DNA of 64,000 bases from Marinomonas rhodophyticola (GTDB lineage: Bacteria > Pseudomonadota > Gammaproteobacteria > Pseudomonadales > Marinomonadaceae): assembly GCF_026113935.1 (NCBI RefSeq), contig NZ_JAPEUL010000007.1, positions 496,001 to 560,000 on the forward strand. The letters are read 5' to 3'. Of this stretch, positions 10,527 to 20,754 are shown piece after piece. Position 1 is the first letter of the stretch, and each line of letters opens with the position of its first letter. Both the position numbers and the translations under genes were made by a program. The notes beneath the pieces were generated by a model. It was given only the letters and a program-made list of their open reading frames with translations. It was not told the origin of the DNA and did not search any database.

Positions 10527-12040
10527 ATGCAGGCTGAAATGTGGCGTTTGTACCGACATCTGGTTTTTGGTGGTGTCGTTATTGTTGTCTGCTGCTATGT
10601 GGTGATGGAGTTTACACAAATCCGCTTTGGTGCATCAAAGGCAGAACAGTTACTGTGTGTTGATGCCGAGTTTAGTTCGGCTTTACTGCTGTCAGGCGTG
10701 AGTCAAAAACTTCCAGATTCGCAATTCACTTGGACGCTAGCGTCCAAAGAATTGCCCTCAATTTCTAGCATTCCTTCCTTAATCGCTAATAAAACATGGC
10801 TTAAATTTCCAGATAGCAGTTATCAGCTCACCTTTGGTGAACCGGATTCTCCGATGTTGGTTGGGCGTGTGACGCAAGGTAACCAGTTGTTTAAACTGGA
10901 GTCTTTAGTTAAGTTTTTTTGCAGACAGATCAGATCAGCCATCAAGATAAAATAGACCTGATAGAGGGCATGACTTGTCTTTCTATGAAGAAAATATCCA
11001 CTGGTGTATCGGACTCTGTGACTGGTGTGGCGTTAGTTCATGGTGCATACAGTGAATATGGTTTTGTGTGGCAAGATAAAACCGCTGACGAGTCTGTGTA
11101 TTTGTCTGTTGCCTATAATGATAGCCTTTCACTAACATTGGTTGTGGTTCTTGTTGTTGGTATTGGTATCACCATTATGCTGTTGTTGATTTGGCGTGAA
11201 CTGGTTTCGTTGGATTTTAAACGCAAAACCTTCGAAAGCATTACTCGTCAAATTGCTCGCGGTCGAAGCAGTTTGCCAAAAGGCATTCCTGACAGCAGCG
11301 GTACCTTGAAAGAGTTGGCCTATTCTTTTGACTCTATGTCTTCTCATATACAGCGCTTGTTGAAAGTTCAACGAGAAATGATCAACGCTATTTCTCACGA
11401 GTTAAGAACGCCAATTGCCCGATTGAGGTTTGGTCTAGAGGTCATGAAGGATGAAGTCAATGACGATGTGGCGAAAACCATTGAAGCATTGGAGGGGGAT
11501 GTTGAAGAGCTTAATAAATTGGTTGATGAAGTACTCACCTACGGTAAATTAGAGGGTGGATCACTGGCTCTGAACTTTAAAGAACTTTGTATTGCTCAAC
11601 TTGTTGATAATATTTTGCAGCATAATCATTTGTTACTTCAGCATTTAAATGTTGAAGTGCATATTGATGAAAATGATCTCGTTTTGGCCGATGAGCATCA
11701 TTTAAGCCGGTTCCTGCAGAACCTCATTTTGAATGCTTCAAAGTACGCGAACAGTAAGATTGTGATCACCTTCTCACAGGATGAAGAGCGTTGGCAGTTA
11801 GACATTGAAGACGATGGCCCTGGTATTGCGTTTGAAGACAGAGATAAAGTCTTTATTCCTTTTCAGCGTTTAGATAACAGTCGCACACGAGCGTCGGGCG
11901 GGTATGGGTTAGGTCTGGCAATCGTTCAGCGTATCGCCTTCTGGCATGGCGGTGCGGTACTGATCGATGCGAGCGAGTCTGGTGGGGCTAAGTTTAGTTT
12001 GATTTGGTCGCGTAATCAGCATCAGAAGACATTATCCTAA
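10527..12040 (+). CDS. Sensor histidine kinase, RstB-like, frameshifted
   Basis: Membrane sensor kinase of the adjacent response regulator. There is one membrane segment near residues 10-28, a periplasmic domain of about 180 residues, a second membrane segment (LTLVVVLVVGIGITIMLLL), HAMP, the phospho-acceptor box AISHELRTPIARL, and an HATPase domain with N and G boxes (NLILNASKYA, DDGPGIAFED, GGYGLGLAIVQ). The frame breaks at the T7 run 10914-10920. One extra T would join VKFF to LQTDQISHQD and give about 505 residues. I read this as a homopolymer deletion. It ends facing metR. Confidence 0.88.
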
Positions 12041-12142
12041 TGCTGGATCTGCAACGAATACTGCACTTTGCCAATATTTTGCCTTGTCTTGACTGCGCCC
12101 GTGACATCGTTTGAAAGTGAAACTGGGTTTTGAGTGATGTTG

Positions 12143-13069
12143 TTAAAGTTCGGGCGCTAGAATTCCTTTTAAGTTTTTAAAGCAAGTCTTTGATGCCGTG
12201 GAGATGAGATCTTCCATGTAAGCATTCTCGCGCTGATCTTTTCTTATTGCCAAGTAGAGCTTGCACCAAATCCCTTCTTCACCTAATGATTTGGTAATCA
12301 CGTATTGTCGATTGGTGTACTCTGTTAAGGCCCAGTTTGGCAAACAACATACACCACGTCCACTGGCGACTAACTGCATCATCATTAAGGTGAGTTCACT
12401 GTGACGGATTTTGGCTGGTGATACGTCTGCTGGGTTTAAGAAGTGTTTGAAAATGTCCAATCGTTCGGTTTCTACCGGATAGGTAATCAGGGTTTCTTTT
12501 TCAAAGTCTTCTGGTTTTAAAAATTCTTTTTTTGCCAGTGGATGGTGTCGAGATAGGGCAACCTGAGATTCATATTGAAATAACGGAATGTATTCAATAT
12601 TAGGAATATCTTGGGGGTCCGAGGTGACGACTAAATCTAAATCGCCGCGGGCAAGGGCTGGCAAGGGCATAAAACCAAAAGCAGTGGAAAGATCGAGTTC
12701 CACATCTGGCCAATGTTCACGGAAATGGTCAATAGTAGGCATTAACCATTCGTAACAGCTATGGCATTCGATAGCAATGTGTAGGCGGCCACTTTCGCCC
12801 TCTGCAAAACGCTGAATATCACGTTGTGCTGAGCGAAAAGAAAGCAACACATCGTCGGCCAATTGCAATAAACGTAGTCCCGCACTGGTAAAGCGAACGG
12901 GCTTGGTTTTGCGAATAAACAGCGGACAGCCTAATTTTTCTTCAAGATCTTTGAGTTGATGCGAAAGCGCTGACTGTGTTAAGTGAACGCGTTCAGCGGC
13001 TTCAACTAAGCTGCCTGTTTCTCTGAGTGCGGTCAGTGTTTTTAAATGCCTAACTTCAATAATGCTCAT
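12143..13069 (-). CDS. metR: LysR-family methionine regulator MetR
   Basis: Homocysteine-responsive activator of methionine genes such as metE. The family start MSIIEVRHLKTLTALRETGS is seen at 13069, so I discard 14 upstream residues available from 13111. The helix-turn-helix lies at about residues 18-40 (LVEAAERVHLTQSALSHQLK). The effector domain follows, including the IAIECHSCYEWLMP stretch typical of MetR. No metE lies next to it; the divergently usual partner is absent, and argF lies upstream on the same strand behind a terminator. Confidence 0.87.
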   Translation of the reverse strand: MSIIEVRHLKTLTALRETGSLVEAAERVHLTQSALSHQLKDLEEKLGCPLFIRKTKPVRFTSAGLRLLQLADDVLLSFRSAQRDIQRFAEGESGRLHIAIECHSCYEWLMPTIDHFREHWPDVELDLSTAFGFMPLPALARGDLDLVVTSDPQDIPNIEYIPLFQYESQVALSRHHPLAKKEFLKPEDFEKETLITYPVETERLDIFKHFLNPADVSPAKIRHSELTLMMMQLVASGRGVCCLPNWALTEYTNRQYVITKSLGEEGIWCKLYLAIRKDQRENAYMEDLISTASKTCFKNLKGILAPEL

Positions 13070-13109
13070 AGTGATTCGCTGTTGATGAGTTTTTTCAATC
13101 TTTGAGTTC

Positions 13110-13142
13110 AAAAAAAGCTCGCTAACGAGAGGGCGAGCGAGC
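13110..13142 (-). terminator. Rho-independent terminator after argF
   Basis: Read on the minus strand, a 7-bp stem (GCTCGCT with AGCGAGC) closes a loop and is followed by seven T residues, directly after the argF stop. Confidence 0.75.
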
Positions 13143-13150
13143 CTATTTTG

Positions 13151-14057
<907 letters not shown>

Positions 14058-14299
14058 GCTAGGACTCCTTGATAGTCTTTTGAAAAAGGGAATCGACCAA
14101 TTTAATACACTCAGGTAGGCGAGTAAAGGGTAATTATCAAGAGAAAGTGCAAAGGAAAGCTTCGTCTTGGGGTTGTAAATATACCACTAGACCCCATAAA
14201 CTGAGCCAAGTTTAATGATTTTAATCGTCTTTGATTAAGTAAGGGAAGAAGCAGGGCCTTTTCCTGATCAATTGACCGCAGCGCAGTGAGGTTTTTAGC

Positions 14300-14629
14300 A
14301 TGAGTAATACAATCGAAACAATTAAAGAGCAAATTAGCACGAACGATATTTTGCTATACATGAAAGGCAATCCTCGTGCCCCTCAATGTGGTTTTTCATC
14401 ACAGGCGGTACAGGCATTAATGTCTTGTGGCGAGCGTTTTGCGTTTGTGAACATCTTGGAAAATCCAGACATTCGTGCAGAACTACCAAAGTTTGCAAAT
14501 TGGCCGACATTCCCTCAGCTTTGGGTCAAAGGTGAGTTGATTGGTGGTTGTGATATCATCGTTGAGATGGCCGCTAATGGCGAACTGCAGGCTTTAATCA
14601 AAGAGGCTGTAGGGTCTTCCGAAGAATAA
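14300..14629 (+). CDS. grxD: Monothiol glutaredoxin GrxD
   Basis: CGFS-type monothiol glutaredoxin that binds and transfers [2Fe-2S] clusters, usually with BolA-like partners. It has 109 residues with the CGFS active site at residues 30-33, the glutathione-binding WPTFPQLWVKGE segment, and GGCDIIVEM. The gene precedes a peroxiredoxin on the same strand by 87 bases, making a small thiol-redox group. Confidence 0.95.
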   Translation: MSNTIETIKEQISTNDILLYMKGNPRAPQCGFSSQAVQALMSCGERFAFVNILENPDIRAELPKFANWPTFPQLWVKGELIGGCDIIVEMAANGELQALIKEAVGSSEE

Positions 14630-14716
14630 GTTTTTGGGTTGCTTAGGGATCTAAGTGACAGTATCGCGTTAAACACTAGCCTTATAAATTAAGCAATAAA
14701 AAGGAGACGTATAAAG

Positions 14717-15340
14717 ATGTCTATTTTAGTTGGTAAAAAAGCCCCAGATTTTACTGTTCCAGCTGTATTGGCAGATGGTCAAATTGTTGATTCTTTCAAC
14801 TTAGCTGAAACGATCAAGGGCAAATATGCGATTGTGTTTTTCTATCCGTTAGACTTCACATTCGTATGTCCTTCAGAAATCATTGCCATGTCTCACCGTA
14901 TGGATAAATTCCGTGAAATGGGCGTAGAGGTTATTGGTGTGTCTATCGACTCTCACTTTACTCACAATGCTTGGCGTAATACGCCGGTTGAGCAAGGTGG
15001 TATCGGTGCTGTTGAATACACGCTAGCGGCTGATATGGATCATGCGATTGCCAAAGCTTACGGTATCGAGTCTGAAGGTGGTGATTCTTATTACCCAGCT
15101 GGTGTTGCGATGCGAGCTTCTTTCGTAATTGACCAGAAAGGTATCGTTCGTTCACAAGTTGTAAACGATGAGCCAATTGGCCGTAATATGGATGAATTGG
15201 TTCGTATCGTCGATGCGCTTCAGTTCTTCGAAGAGCACGGTCAAGTTTGTCCAGCTGGCTGGAATAAAGGCGACAAAGGTATGACGACTTCACCTGAAGG
15301 TGTTGCTGCTTACCTTGCAGAAAGTGCTAAGTCTTTGTAA
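14717..15340 (+). CDS. 2-Cys peroxiredoxin (AhpC/Prx1 type)
   Basis: Reduces hydrogen peroxide and organic peroxides using thiols. Peroxidatic Cys51 lies in DFTFVCPSE, resolving Cys178 in GQVCPAGWNKG, and the catalytic arginine is in the MRASFVID region. The 207-residue length fits the typical dimeric class. AAGGAG immediately upstream sets the ATG at 14717. A strong terminator follows. Which reductase serves it cannot be told here; grxD lies upstream but CGFS glutaredoxins rarely do this. Confidence 0.93.
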   Translation: MSILVGKKAPDFTVPAVLADGQIVDSFNLAETIKGKYAIVFFYPLDFTFVCPSEIIAMSHRMDKFREMGVEVIGVSIDSHFTHNAWRNTPVEQGGIGAVEYTLAADMDHAIAKAYGIESEGGDSYYPAGVAMRASFVIDQKGIVRSQVVNDEPIGRNMDELVRIVDALQFFEEHGQVCPAGWNKGDKGMTTSPEGVAAYLAESAKSL

Positions 15341-15360
15341 TTGACTCGTTTTGCATTTTA

Positions 15361-15397
15361 AAAAACGCACGCTACTTTTTGTAGCGTGCGTTTTTTT
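15361..15397. terminator. Bidirectional Rho-independent terminator
   Basis: A 15-bp stem (AAAAACGCACGCTAC with its complement) with a five-T loop and a T tail at 15391-15397; the A run on the other side makes it work for the convergent glyoxalase-like gene too. Confidence 0.88.
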
Positions 15398-15408
15398 ATG
15401 AGCGGATT

Positions 15409-15798
15409 TTATTCTTCATAAAGTTCGAGTGGTAAACCATCTGGATCGGCGAAAAAAGTAAAGCGCTTACCTGTTAGTTCATCCAAGCGAATATCCTCTG
15501 TGGGCACGTCTTGGCTGTTTAAGTGATGAATGCAGGCTTCCAAGTCTTTTACCGCAAAGGCAAGGTGTCTTAAGCCCTGTGCTTCTGGTCGAGAGGGGCG
15601 CGCTGGTGGTGAAGGAAAGGAAAAAAGCTCGATTTGTTGATTGTTACTAATGGCCAAATCTAATTTATAGGACCGGCGAGCGTCTCGGTAGGTTTCATTA
15701 ATAATGGGAAAGCCAAGAATTTGCGTATAAAAATGCTTTGAAACCTCATAGTTAGAGCAAATGATGGCGATATGATGAATATGAGATATCTGAAGCAT
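15409..15798 (-). CDS. gloA2: VOC/glyoxalase-fold protein, GloA2 (YaeR) type
   Basis: A 129-residue vicinal-oxygen-chelate protein matching the E. coli YaeR family throughout: HHIAIICSNYEVSKHFY at the start, ELFSFPSPPARPSRPEA in the middle, and FFADPDGLPLELYEE at the end. The metal-binding histidine and glutamates are present. The substrate is not established and true glyoxalase I activity is uncertain. It precedes a LysR gene in the opposite order on the same strand, with a 22-base gap. Confidence 0.88.
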   Translation of the reverse strand: MLQISHIHHIAIICSNYEVSKHFYTQILGFPIINETYRDARRSYKLDLAISNNQQIELFSFPSPPARPSRPEAQGLRHLAFAVKDLEACIHHLNSQDVPTEDIRLDELTGKRFTFFADPDGLPLELYEE

Positions 15799-15820
15799 AA
15801 TGCTAACCTTCTTTGATAAG

Positions 15821-16774
15821 TTATTGTTTACTTTGTTCTTTTAGCTCATTGGCGACATCAATGACTTGTCGTCTGAACCAAATATGGCTGGCATCGTGAT
15901 GCAGCAATGGGCTCCAAATCATTTTTAATTCAATTTTAGGTATTTTGAAGGGTGGCTCTAATATTACTAGGTCTGGATTTTTTCTGTTTACCATGGCGAC
16001 TTTTCTGGGCAGTGTGGCAATCAGATCTTGCTCCAGAGCCAAATGCATGGCGGTATGGTAGCTTCGGGTAAATACACGAATGCTGCGTTTATGATTCAGT
16101 GCTTGCAGCGCTTCATCAACCCACCCTAGCTTTTGGACATCGGTTGGATCCATGCCGACGCCTACGCCAAAGCCTGTTTTGCTCACCCAGATATGCTGTG
16201 CCTGTAGGTAAGCGTCAATGTCGAAATGATCTTTAACGGGATTTTTTGAACTCATCATGCAGACAAAGGTGTCGAACCAGACACTTTTTTGATGGAAAGA
16301 TTGGGGCAGTTCCTCAAAACGGTTGATCGCCATATCAATTTTACCCGCTTCCACATCGTGAAAGGTCACATCGCTTGGGGTCATAATGTCTAGGGTAATG
16401 CCCGGCGCGTATTCTCGTAGGCGGTTTAACAGCCGTGGAATGACCGTTGAAGCTGCGTAGTCACTGGCCATGATTCTGAACACCCGTGTACTGGTGCTCT
16501 CGTTAAAATCAGCTTCAGGTTGCAAGGCCTCTTCTAGCTCAAGTAAGACTTTGCGTACAATCGGTTGTAAGCGTAATGCTTTTTCGGTGGGCTTCATGCC
16601 CTCACTGGTACGAACGAGTAACGGGTCATTTAATAAATCGCGTAAACGTTTTAATCCATTGCTCATCGCAGGTTGGGTAATGTTTAGCTTATTTGCTGAG
16701 CGTGTGACATTGCATTCTCTGAGCAAGACATCGAGATAAATAAGAAGATTAAGATCGATTTTATTAATGTTCAT
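15821..16774 (-). CDS. LysR-family transcriptional regulator (NodD/SyrM-like subgroup)
   Basis: A 317-residue LysR regulator with the opening DLNLLIYLDVLLRECNVTRSA and helix-turn-helix NITQPAMSNGLKRLRDLL, the style of the NodD/LeuO/SyrM branch. The C-terminal domain has two Rossmann-like lobes. No obvious target neighbours it apart from the glyoxalase-like gene 22 bases downstream, which may be co-transcribed. The effector is unknown. Confidence 0.85.
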   Translation of the reverse strand: MNINKIDLNLLIYLDVLLRECNVTRSANKLNITQPAMSNGLKRLRDLLNDPLLVRTSEGMKPTEKALRLQPIVRKVLLELEEALQPEADFNESTSTRVFRIMASDYAASTVIPRLLNRLREYAPGITLDIMTPSDVTFHDVEAGKIDMAINRFEELPQSFHQKSVWFDTFVCMMSSKNPVKDHFDIDAYLQAQHIWVSKTGFGVGVGMDPTDVQKLGWVDEALQALNHKRSIRVFTRSYHTAMHLALEQDLIATLPRKVAMVNRKNPDLVILEPPFKIPKIELKMIWSPLLHHDASHIWFRRQVIDVANELKEQSKQ

Positions 16775-16870
16775 ACTTGTTATGTCACTCGTGATGTTTG
16801 TTTATACAGATAAATAAAGAGAGAGATAAGCAAGCATCGTACAGATATAAAAACGGCCTGCTTATCATTC

Positions 16871-17759
16871 TCAGAGCGTCGACAAAATTGGAGCGGCACA
16901 GCATAGGTCAATAAAACGCTGCGCATTTTGTGTTAAGGCGGTATTTTTAGGAGTCACAATCAATAAGTTCCGGTTGAGTTCCAGTGGGGTTTGGTAAAGG
17001 CGAATGAGTCCAGCGTTGAGTTCCTGTGAAATCGCCATTCTTGACAAGCAACCTAAGCCCATTTGATGAATAACCGCTTGTTTTACGGCTTCCATGTGTG
17101 CCAAAGATAATACTACATTCAGTTGAGGAATTTCAGCGGCGGTGGCTTGCTCCAAAATATTACGCGTACCGGAACCTGACTCGCGCATTACCCAACTGGC
17201 TTGTTTTAGATCTTCCCAAGAAAGATGCTCTGGACGGTCTTCTTCTGTGGAGCCAAATACCACCAGTTCATCTTTAAGCCATACTTGTGTCATGAGACTC
17301 GGCATGTTGGCAGTAGCCTTCAATAAAACCTACTTCAGCTTTGCCCGTGAGCAATTGCTGAATCACACTTTGTGTATTGCCTATGTCCAGATTAAATCGA
17401 ATATTAGGATGTTGTCGTTTGAAAAGGGACATTTGTTTGGGCAGTAAATAATTGCCAACACTGACGCTGGCGGCAAGATGCAGTGAGCCACTTAATTCAT
17501 CTTCGTTGCCCATGCTTTCAATTTGTTCTATTTGGCTGAGCACAGCGCGTGCTTGCGGCAGTAAGTGTCTAGCTTGAGGGGTGATTTGTAAGCGTTTACC
17601 GTGGCGACGAAAAAGTGGCCGTCCTAACAAAGCTTCAAGTTCCCTGAGGGCTTGGCTTGCTGCAGGTTGGCTAATAGAAACCAATTCAGCCGCCGCCGTA
17701 ACGGATCCCGTATGTACAACGGCTTCAAATATTTGTAATTGTCTAAGTGTTATTCTCAT
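16871..17759 (-). CDS. LysR-family regulator (CysB/CbbR-like subgroup), frameshifted
   Basis: LysR regulator with a typical N-terminus (LRQLQIFEAVVHTGSVTAAA, then SISQPAASQALREL). The substrate-binding domain continues in another frame from around 17290, after GFIEGYCQ. Skipping one base joins EGYCQHAES to VWLKDELVVFG and gives about 296 residues. The RESGSGTR and LAHMEAVKQAV motifs match the CbbR/YeiE style of regulators. It is divergent from the YitT-family gene at 18009, which is its most likely target. Confidence 0.82.
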
Positions 17760-18008
17760 TAGGTAATTGTAGCTCTGTTTCTATTTTGATGAGTAGTGCT
17801 ATTCGCTATGTACGTTGTAAATAGGAGAAGCGATGAAAAAATCCAGACAATTGGTTGTTTATTTTACTTTTATGGTATGAAATATGCTTCGATTTTGAGT
17901 GAAATACTCAGTCTGTATTTGGTCTGTGTTATTTGCTTCCACAAGGAGCAACTTTACAACCCTTTTTTATTAACCAAAAGTTAATATCGCTCTTGTTAAG
18001 GATTTTTT

Positions 18009-18611
18009 ATGAAAACTACCCACCGTTGGCTTTCTATTTTAGAAGGCTGTCTTTTGGTTGCCTTAGGTTTGCATATACTCAACTCGTCTGGTTTGCTGAT
18101 AAGTGGCACGGCTGGTGTCGGTATGATCTTGTTAAGATTAACGGATTTGTCTTTTGGTCAGTTGTTTTTCTTACTCAATTTACCTTTTTATATATTGGCT
18201 TGGTACACACTCGGTCGAGCTTTTACGATGCGAACGTTCGTGAGCGTTAGCCTGTTGTCAATATTGACTGAGCTGATGAAGGAACATGTGTATTTGTCTA
18301 TTCATCCGGCGTTATCTGGTGCATTAGGCGGCCTGTTGGTTGGATTTGGATTGATTATTTTGTTTCGCCACAATGCGTCTTTAGGTGGGCTGAATATTTT
18401 ATCCGTTTACTTGGAGCGACGCTTTTCGATTCACGCTAGTAGAACGACCCTCGTTGCCGACATCCTTGTTTTGGTTGCTGCTATTGCGTTTCTTGATATC
18501 GGTCATTTGGTTTATTCTCTGCTGGCGTTCTTATTATTAAGCTCTGTTGTGGGTCGTTATCATCGGCCACCTAAATGGGCGCAAATAGCGGTAGTAGAAA
18601 GTAAGCCTTAA
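18009..18611 (+). CDS. YitT family membrane protein
   Basis: A 200-residue membrane protein with about five hydrophobic helices and the YitT-type opening GLHILNSSGLLISGTAGVGM, plus ASLGGLNILSVYLERR. Family members are widespread but functionally undefined. It lacks the C-terminal DUF2179 domain found in some relatives. It is transcribed away from a LysR regulator, a common arrangement for regulator and target. Confidence 0.8.
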   Translation: MKTTHRWLSILEGCLLVALGLHILNSSGLLISGTAGVGMILLRLTDLSFGQLFFLLNLPFYILAWYTLGRAFTMRTFVSVSLLSILTELMKEHVYLSIHPALSGALGGLLVGFGLIILFRHNASLGGLNILSVYLERRFSIHASRTTLVADILVLVAAIAFLDIGHLVYSLLAFLLLSSVVGRYHRPPKWAQIAVVESKP

Positions 18612-18919
18612 AAAATCTACTTGGTCTTTGTATTTAAAAAAGGCTTTATTATGGTGCAAGCAGCTTTGCTATTGTGCCAAATGGGTCTTTTAAAGAGAAA
18701 TATTTTGCCTAAAAATGCTGATGTAGCCTGTTGGATGTTTTTTTATATTGCTAACGAGATGGATATTTTGTAAGAAACAGGGTTAATATTTGGGGCGTGG
18801 TTTAATTGGTTAATTATGGCATTCTAATGACGTTAATTAAGAGGCTTTTGCTCTGGTTGACGATTGAGGTAGAGCGCTCATTAGGTAATTGTCAAATTAA
18901 AAAAAAGGCATGGATAGGT
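18612..18919. other. Intergenic, nothing recognised
   Basis: About 308 AT-rich bases ahead of the REC-GGDEF-EAL gene. I see no hairpin terminator, RNA gene or coding frame with good start signals. The promoter of the downstream signalling genes presumably lies here. Confidence 0.5.
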
Positions 18920-20704
18920 ATGAAGCACCCCCCAACAGTGTTAATTGTCGATGATGTACCAGAAAATTTACGCGTTCTTAAGGATGTGATGGATGCATTG
19001 GATTGCCAGATTGTCGTCGCGAATTCGGGTGAGAGAGCATTAGAGCTGTTAGAAAGAACGCAACCATGCCTTATTTTATTGGATGTTATGATGGGGGGGA
19101 TCGATGGGTTTGAAACTTGCCGTCGAATTCGAGTCCACCCTTTACATAAAGATGTGCCTGTTATTTTTGTAACAGCCTTAGCTGACGATATCAGCCGAGG
19201 TTTTGCGGCAGGTGGTAACGACTATATTGGTAAACCGATTCGTATTGAGGAAGTGCGCTCCAGAGTTCAGCATCAATTGGAAAAGTTTCAATTGGTCAAT
19301 GAATTAAAAGAATTAACGTCCTCATTAGAAGAAAAGGTACGAGAACGTACGGCCGATTTAAACCTTGTCAATCGAAACTTGCGTAAAGAAGTCAACGAAA
19401 GACGGTACATGCAAGATCGACTAAAATACCTAGCACAACATGACTTTGTGACCCAGCTTTACAATCGTGATGCGTTAGATGAGCACATTTCTTATCTTAT
19501 ATCCGGCATTCAAGCCAAAACTTCTCAATTTACACCCTATTTTATTCTTATTGATATTAATGAGTTTCGCCTAATTAACGACTCTTGCGGTTGCATTGCT
19601 GGTGATGAGTTATTACATCAATTGGCTTCTTTGATAAGTGAACTTACCGATCCTCAGCGTGATTTTTGCGCACGCTTAAGTGGCGATAAGTTTGCGATAG
19701 TAATGAGCAAGGGGGGAGTCAAGGGGTGGAGTCTTTTTTTCGCTTATTGCAGCAAGGCATCAAAAGTTTTTCGTTTGTCTGGGATGAACGTCACTTCCGA
19801 ATGAGCGTGACTCAGGTGGCTATCCCAGTCACGCTTGATATGGTGTCATTTGAGCAAGTGGTGATGTTGGCGGACGAAGTGTGTTATTCAAGCAAAAAAT
19901 CTGGGGTGCATTCTCGGATCGTTAAAAACGCGAAAGACCTTGCCTATGAAGAGCATCGTGGCAATTTAAACTGGGGATTACGCATCATTGATGGTCTTGA
20001 AAAAGACCTATTTGAAGTGCATTTTCAACAGGTGTGTTCTTTAATACAAGACGGTTCTCAAAAAGAAAATTGAGATATTGGTTAGACTCAAAGATGAAGA
20101 AAACGGCGGGCTAATTTACCCCAATGACTTCATTCGAGCCGCTGAGCGTTTTGGCATAGTGTCAAAGATAGACCGTTGGGTGATTAGCCACACCATGCGC
20201 CAGTTATATGAACAACCTAGTTTGTGGGAGTCGATTGATCAGGTCGCTTTGAACGTCTCTGCTTTGTCGGTACGTCAAGTCGACTTTGCTGAATTCATCG
20301 TACAAGAATTAAAGCGTTATCAATTAGCCGGCCATAAGTTTTGTTTTGAAATTACCGAAACGGAGGCGCTTAATAACTTTGCTGATGCGAGGCGCTTTAT
20401 GTCTGTATTGCATGAGCATGGCTGTAGTATTGCCTTAGACGACTTTGGTACAGGGTTTTCGTCGTTTGCTTACTTAATGGATTTGCCATTTGATTTGATC
20501 AAAATAGACGGCATGTTTATTAAAGATATGCACATTAATAAAATCCATCATGGGATGGTCGATTCGATTGTAAAATTAGCCAAAATGCTGAATAAGCCTG
20601 TGGTGGCCGAGTTTGTCGAAAACCAAAAAATAGTCGATGCATTACAATTGTTGGGTGTTGAATGGGGGCAAGGCTACTTTTTTCATAAACCGGAAAAGCT
20701 TTAG
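18920..20704 (+). CDS. REC-GGDEF-EAL response regulator, degenerate GGDEF, two frame breaks
   Basis: Composite signalling protein of about 595 residues once two indels are repaired. The receiver domain (residues 1-125) has DDVPEN and phospho-acceptor Asp55 in LILLDVMMGG. A coiled-coil linker (LEEKVRERTADLNL) leads to a GGDEF domain whose signature reads LSGDKF, so cyclase activity is doubtful. The EAL domain has EILVRL in place of EALxR, but keeps ITETEAL, DDFGTG and the lysine of LIKIDG, so phosphodiesterase activity is possible. Breaks lie at the G4 run 19723-19726 (one short) and the A5 run 20060-20064 (one long). The start is the ATG at 18920. The hybrid kinase 50 bases downstream is the likely partner. 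Confidence 0.78.
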
Positions 20705-20754
20705 GGCAAAAAGTCAGCCTATAAATCATGATGAAAGGTTAGGGGATTCTTTAC